Source: Quercus robur (Eukaryota; Streptophyta; Magnoliopsida; Fagales; Fagaceae). Taken from it: 64,000 nucleotides of DNA. The stretch spans positions 14,328,330 through 14,392,329 of the forward strand of contig NC_065538.1 in the NCBI RefSeq assembly GCF_932294415.1. The letters run 5' to 3'. This document shows positions 60,501-64,000 of this stretch, piece by piece (positions within the stretch are counted from its first letter, which is position 1; every line of letters begins with the position of its first letter). The notes beneath the pieces are model-generated. The model made no database searches and was not told the DNA's origin. It saw only the letters and a program-made list of their open reading frames with translations. The translations under genes and the position numbers were made by a program.

Positions 60501-61690
60501 TGTAGTAATCTACAAAAATTGGTGCTATCTCCTCCGGGTGGACTTTGCATATCCCCTCATAATCTCTAACTCCCCCAATTAGATTTTTCCTATACCTCTT
60601 TGTGGCATAACTATGGAAATATTTTGTATTTCTGTCCCCTTGCCTTACCCATAATAATCTCGACCTTTGTGCCCACATAGTCGCCTCCCTATCCTTCAAT
60701 ACTTCAATATCCTTCTTTAGTTGTCTAACCCGAGTATTATCACCACTTAGGACAGCTTCATTCTTGGCCTTGAGGAGTAAATTCCTCAATTTTTCTAACT
60801 CCCTTCTTACATTCCCAAAGATATTCCACCAACTCAAATCCCTACCACACTTCTCAATTCTTTGTAAAATTCTTTCATCAAAATCAGTAACACCACTGCT
60901 ATGCCACACGGCTTCAACAATCTCACTACAACTAGGATTGGACAACCACATTTTCTCAAATCGAAACAACTTCTTTCTTTTGGGAGGATCCAAACCCGAA
61001 AAAATAATGTGGAGAGGGATGTGATTAGAAGAGTCACATTGTAAATGGTACACCCTCGTGCTAGGAAATTTTAAAAACCAACTATTTATGGCTAGGCCTT
61101 TATCTAACCTCTCTCAAATTGAGTTGCCGTTTTCGAAATGCCTAGCCCAAGTGAATTTAGGACCTACATACCCCAAATCCATAAATCCACATTCATCTAA
61201 TACTTCCCTAAAAAGCTGCATTTGATTGTGAGGCCTCTTTCCACCACCCAACTTTTCATCTTGTCTGGTGATCTCATTAAAGTCCCCAACGCAAAACCAT
61301 GGAATATTAGTTTGAGAGTTGAGGTACTTGAGTTGTTCCCATGCTTCACCTCTTCTTGCTGTCTCTGGTTCACCATAAAAACCCGTAAATCGCCATTCAT
61401 CTTCTGAATTCTTATCAATGATTGCATCAATGTAATACTTCGAAGACCCTATTATTGTCAAATTTATTGAAGACTTCCAAAATAAAGCCAATCCACCACC
61501 TTGACCTTCCCTTGGGACCACCCATCGATGATCATGCTCAATACTTTTTTGTACAATTTCCAGCCTCGCATCATCTGCAAGTGTTTCGGCCAAAAACACC
61601 AGAGGGATCTTTTGCCCTTGTAATTTCCACAAGCTCTCTACCTGTATGCAAATTCCCAAGCCCACGATAGTTCCATGCTAGGGAACTCAT
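57592..61690 (-). pseudogene. LINE ORF2: endonuclease, reverse transcriptase, zf-RVT, RNase H
   Basis: ORF2 probably begins at ATG 61690 (MSSLAWNYRGLGNLHTGREL), with a frameshift near 61625. APE-type endonuclease: FLAETLADDARLE, GGGLALFWKSSINL, FCVGDFNEI and LGYVGPKFTW (to 61114). RT from about 60300: LPTSLNHTFITLIPK, LANRLKKILPSIITEHQSAF, RGIRQGDPLSLFLFLLCTER and the catalytic FVDDCLLF (about 59665). The upstream block reads KLYMSKAYDWVEW where active elements have KLDMSKAYD, so the first metal-binding Asp is Tyr. zf-RVT follows at 58910-58540. RNase H at 58002-57592 has SADIEAMATAWALSFALDVG, then a TGA at about 57757 interrupts in frame, and the reading goes on to a TAA at 57594-57592. Other breaks occur near 60300, 59885, 58870 and 58000-58540. 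Confidence 0.9.
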
Positions 61691-61959
61691 TGCTTCTGAC
61701 AGGGATGATGATCAGCTTTCGCCAATATAAAAGAAACTTCATTAACTTTATGAGAAGCCTAAACCCGCTTGGAAGGCAATTCTAAAAAATCATCTAAAGC
61801 CAAAGGTTGTATTTTTCTTCCTATGGTGAATTGAGTGGGTGGGATTTCACTAAGTGTAAGTGTGGTTGGTCTGTTTCTACAAGTCCAAGAGGGGAGAACA
61901 CGCCCCTGCTCGATTTTTTGTGCAACCCTATTCATCACGTGAGATGTTAAGTCATTTTG

Positions 61960-63162
61960 CTAACCTGGACTTGAAACACTAGGATTGTCACGTGGCTTTG
62001 AGACCCCTGATGTATCCGAACCCTTTTCTGACTCATTTGACTTTTGTGGCTCATCATTCCCCACATTTAATACCGTATCAATGTCCTTAGGACAGCTTAA
62101 TATCTCATTAATTGTGGGAGTTAATGGCAACGAAATTTCCAGACCTACATGATTAATGGGATTCATTTCATTCTGACCGTTGCTTAATAACTACGTCTTC
62201 TCTCCCTGCCTGTAACGTTCAGCTCCAGTTGGCTCACCGATTGGTTCATGCACCGGCTCGGAAAACTTCTCGGTTTGGTTCTGCTGAGTCGGTGGCTCCT
62301 CTTCCATTGGCTGAGAAGCATGTCCGACCTTGTTCTTCATCTTCCTCGTAGAAAAGTATCCCGACACCGTAATTGTTTTCTTCTTCGAAACCACAAATGG
62401 AGGCGCATGTAGGCTGGATCCAAATTCCTTCTGATCATGCCTTAGAGTTCCTTCACTTTCAACCTAAATGTCGCAGTCTCGATCGTCATGAGTAAGACGG
62501 CCACACCAATAGCAAATGTTTGGCAGTATTTCATATTTGAACGAGACCCACACTTGCTTATCATTGTTGAGGGAGATAAGGTGACCTCGACATAAGGGTA
62601 ATGTAATGTTAACTGAGACCTTCACACGAATAAAGTTACCCCCCATCATAAACTTGTGAATCAGATTGTTTGATAACTTTGCCCACAACGTCACAAATCT
62701 TTTCAGCTGCTTCGATGGTCATATACCTTATTGGGAGGCCGTGGACGTGTACCCAAAAGGTAGTCCTATCATACTTGATATCTTGGAGAGGTTTTCCATT
62801 ATCATAGCACTGCATAACAACCAAGTGCTTGTCAAAACTCCACTGTTTGCTGCCTAGGATCTGTCTACATCCTCCTTGTCATCAAAAGAAAAAAGAATCT
62901 TATGATCTCCAATATTTTGAATTTTGAAACTTGTTCTTGCCCACCATAGTGGTGTAAAAGTTCTAGCAATCGCTTCAACGTTGAGAGCTCTTTTAGTAAG
63001 GAAGTTTGCTGTAATGGAGAAAGATTTAACGCTTTCTTCTGTCATGAGGCAGCAACCTGGCCCTTCTCTTTCAGATAGGGAAAGACGTGTCCAAGATTGT
63101 GTAAGGTCCTCCATTGAGATTGTTCGAGAGTCCAAAACACTACCTTGAATTCTGTTTCCCAA
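61960..63162 (-). pseudogene. LINE ORF1: DUF4283 and CCHC-type zinc knuckle protein
   Basis: Starts MGNRIQGSVL at 63162. An N-terminal DUF4283-like region has LTQSWTRLSLSEREG and WWARTSFKIQNIGDHKILFS. After a frame break come FWVHVHGLPIRYMTIEAAEK (62750-62690) and ICYWCGRLTHDDRDC (about 62520-62465), the zf-CCHC_4 knuckle. A low-complexity tail to about 61960 has TQQNQTEKFSEPVHEP-like sequence. ORF1 proteins bind the element RNA. At least two frameshifts (near 62855 and 62690) make it non-functional. Confidence 0.85.
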
Positions 63163-63380
63163 ACCCCCGAAGAAAAACCCACAAGCCTAGCAATACACGT
63201 GGTATTCCTAGGAACCTAACAGCACCTTCAGATGAAGGGGACAATCAATTCTATAGTGCAAGAGTGCTCAGAAGTATACACTGAACTCTTGGGTAGTAGA
63301 GAAACTTAAATGCACAATGAAAAGTTGGAAATAAGAATTGGACTTCCACTTTATTCGATGGTTTTAGTGGGAATTCAGTT

Positions 63381-64000
63381 AGTATGGTAGTGATTGACTT
63401 AAATACATTGTGGTCTTTAAAGTTTAGCCCATGAATGATTTTAGTTCCTTTAGGTGACATGGCAAAAATGACACATCTACAATGTAAGATTATAAGAGAT
63501 CACACTACGTTTTTTAAAAATGTAGTGTTGAGTAGTACAAGTTTTATTAAATTGAGCTTACAACATGTGTTATCAATTATAAAGAAACAATTCAAATATT
63601 CATTCATGATGTTGTTGAAATCCATCAATAACATTTGTTGTCACATTAGTTTATAAAGGTAGAGTAGCGTTGCTTTAAGATTGATGCTGGTGGTTGGTGG
63701 CTCAAGTGGTGACACAATACTCAGACAACAAGGTGAAGAAGCGTTGCTTCAAGATTGAATCAAAATTCATGCATTTGACAGTTGACACTAATGCTCTGTT
63801 TGTTTTAAATTAAAATATTTTTCAGAAAAAGGTTTTCTCATTTTCAAGTAAATGTTTGCAAAAATGTAGTCAAATTAGTAAAATATTTTCTATTAACCTT
63901 AAATTTTTTTATAAAAAGTTTTACCTTTTAAAAAATTTGGTAAAACATTTTACAAAAACATACAATAACTTTGTTGTGAAATTATTGTAAAAATTTTATG
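63381..64000. other. Intergenic; start of a MITE-like element at the right edge
   Basis: No gene. From about 63790 (CTCTGTTTGTTTTAAATTAAAATATTTTTCAG) the sequence looks like a common MITE with GAAAA/AAATATTTT words; it runs off the window, so no second end can be seen. A GTTGCTT(T/C)AAGATTGA word occurs at about 63671 and 63741, a short local repeat. Confidence 0.4.

Larger units (their letters stand above)
57550..63363 (-). mobile_element. Near full-length L1-type LINE retrotransposon, 5.8 kb, dead
   Basis: A perfect 17-bp target duplication TTAGTGGGAATTCAGTT (57533-57549 and 63364-63380). On the minus strand: 5' UTR (63363-63163), ORF1 (nucleic-acid binding), ORF2 (endonuclease, reverse transcriptase, zf-RVT, RNase H), short 3' UTR and a poly-A tail (T 57552-57568 on plus). 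Stops and frameshifts break both ORFs, and a conserved RT aspartate is lost. The long intact target duplication shows that insertion boundaries are undisturbed. Confidence 0.93.

Noticed and set aside
63435-63656. 73-codon plus-strand open frame at the right edge
   Set aside because: No similarity and AT-rich random composition; lies outside the LINE.

Overview
The window is nuclear DNA from a flowering plant. Genes have spliced exons with GT..AG introns, one ribosomal protein promoter carries plant telo-box and site II motifs, a decayed piece of plastid DNA sits in intergenic sequence, and much of the rest is plant-type transposons. Protein similarity and the TE mix suggest a woody eudicot, possibly Fagaceae (oak/chestnut/beech); that placement is inference.

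Five host protein genes can be read exon by exon, all with reading phases that close exactly: (1) the 5' part of a dihydropyrimidinase gene (PYD2 type, minus, runs off the left edge); (2) a ten-exon TrmA/RumA-type RNA (uracil-5-)-methyltransferase of 550 aa (minus, 13.8-22.5 kb); (3) the 62-aa 40S ribosomal protein eS30 (plus, 23.4-24.7 kb), divergent from the methyltransferase; (4) a two-exon GT14 / Core-2-I-branching glycosyltransferase of 386 aa (plus, 33.2-36.8 kb); (5) a five-exon ILR1-like IAA-amino acid hydrolase of 452 aa ending in HDEL (minus, 45.2-48.75 kb). They show no common pathway; this is an ordinary gene-plus-repeat landscape. An F-box/FBD remnant lies near 12.6-12.85 kb.

The stretches between genes are dominated by mobile DNA, and many insertions can be delimited to the base by target-site duplications. 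5.2-6.1 kb: a MULE-type MITE and a complete 469-bp TRIM retroelement. 6.3-12.0 kb: a plastid-derived insertion joining ycf2 to an inverted rpl2 fragment, itself hit by a 1,211-bp solo LTR and a 210-bp foldback element. 28.6-31.3 kb: a dead Copia element split by a 2,145-bp hAT element. 39.7-44.4 kb: a short duplicated locus whose two copies were hit by different elements (a MITE with perfect 66-bp arms, a solo LTR, a hAT, a 180-bp MULE-MITE, a LINE). 49.2-57.0 kb: several hAT-like and Tourist-like elements. 57.5-63.4 kb: a full-length but dead L1-type LINE with a 17-bp target duplication, inserted where a second small retroposon had used the same site.

I did not find a convincing novel biochemical system. 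The most notable items are the perfect hairpin at 39,869-40,006, the TE-decorated chimeric plastid insertion, the TRIM, the same-site double retroposition and the paired empty/filled sites of the 39.7-44.4 kb duplication.
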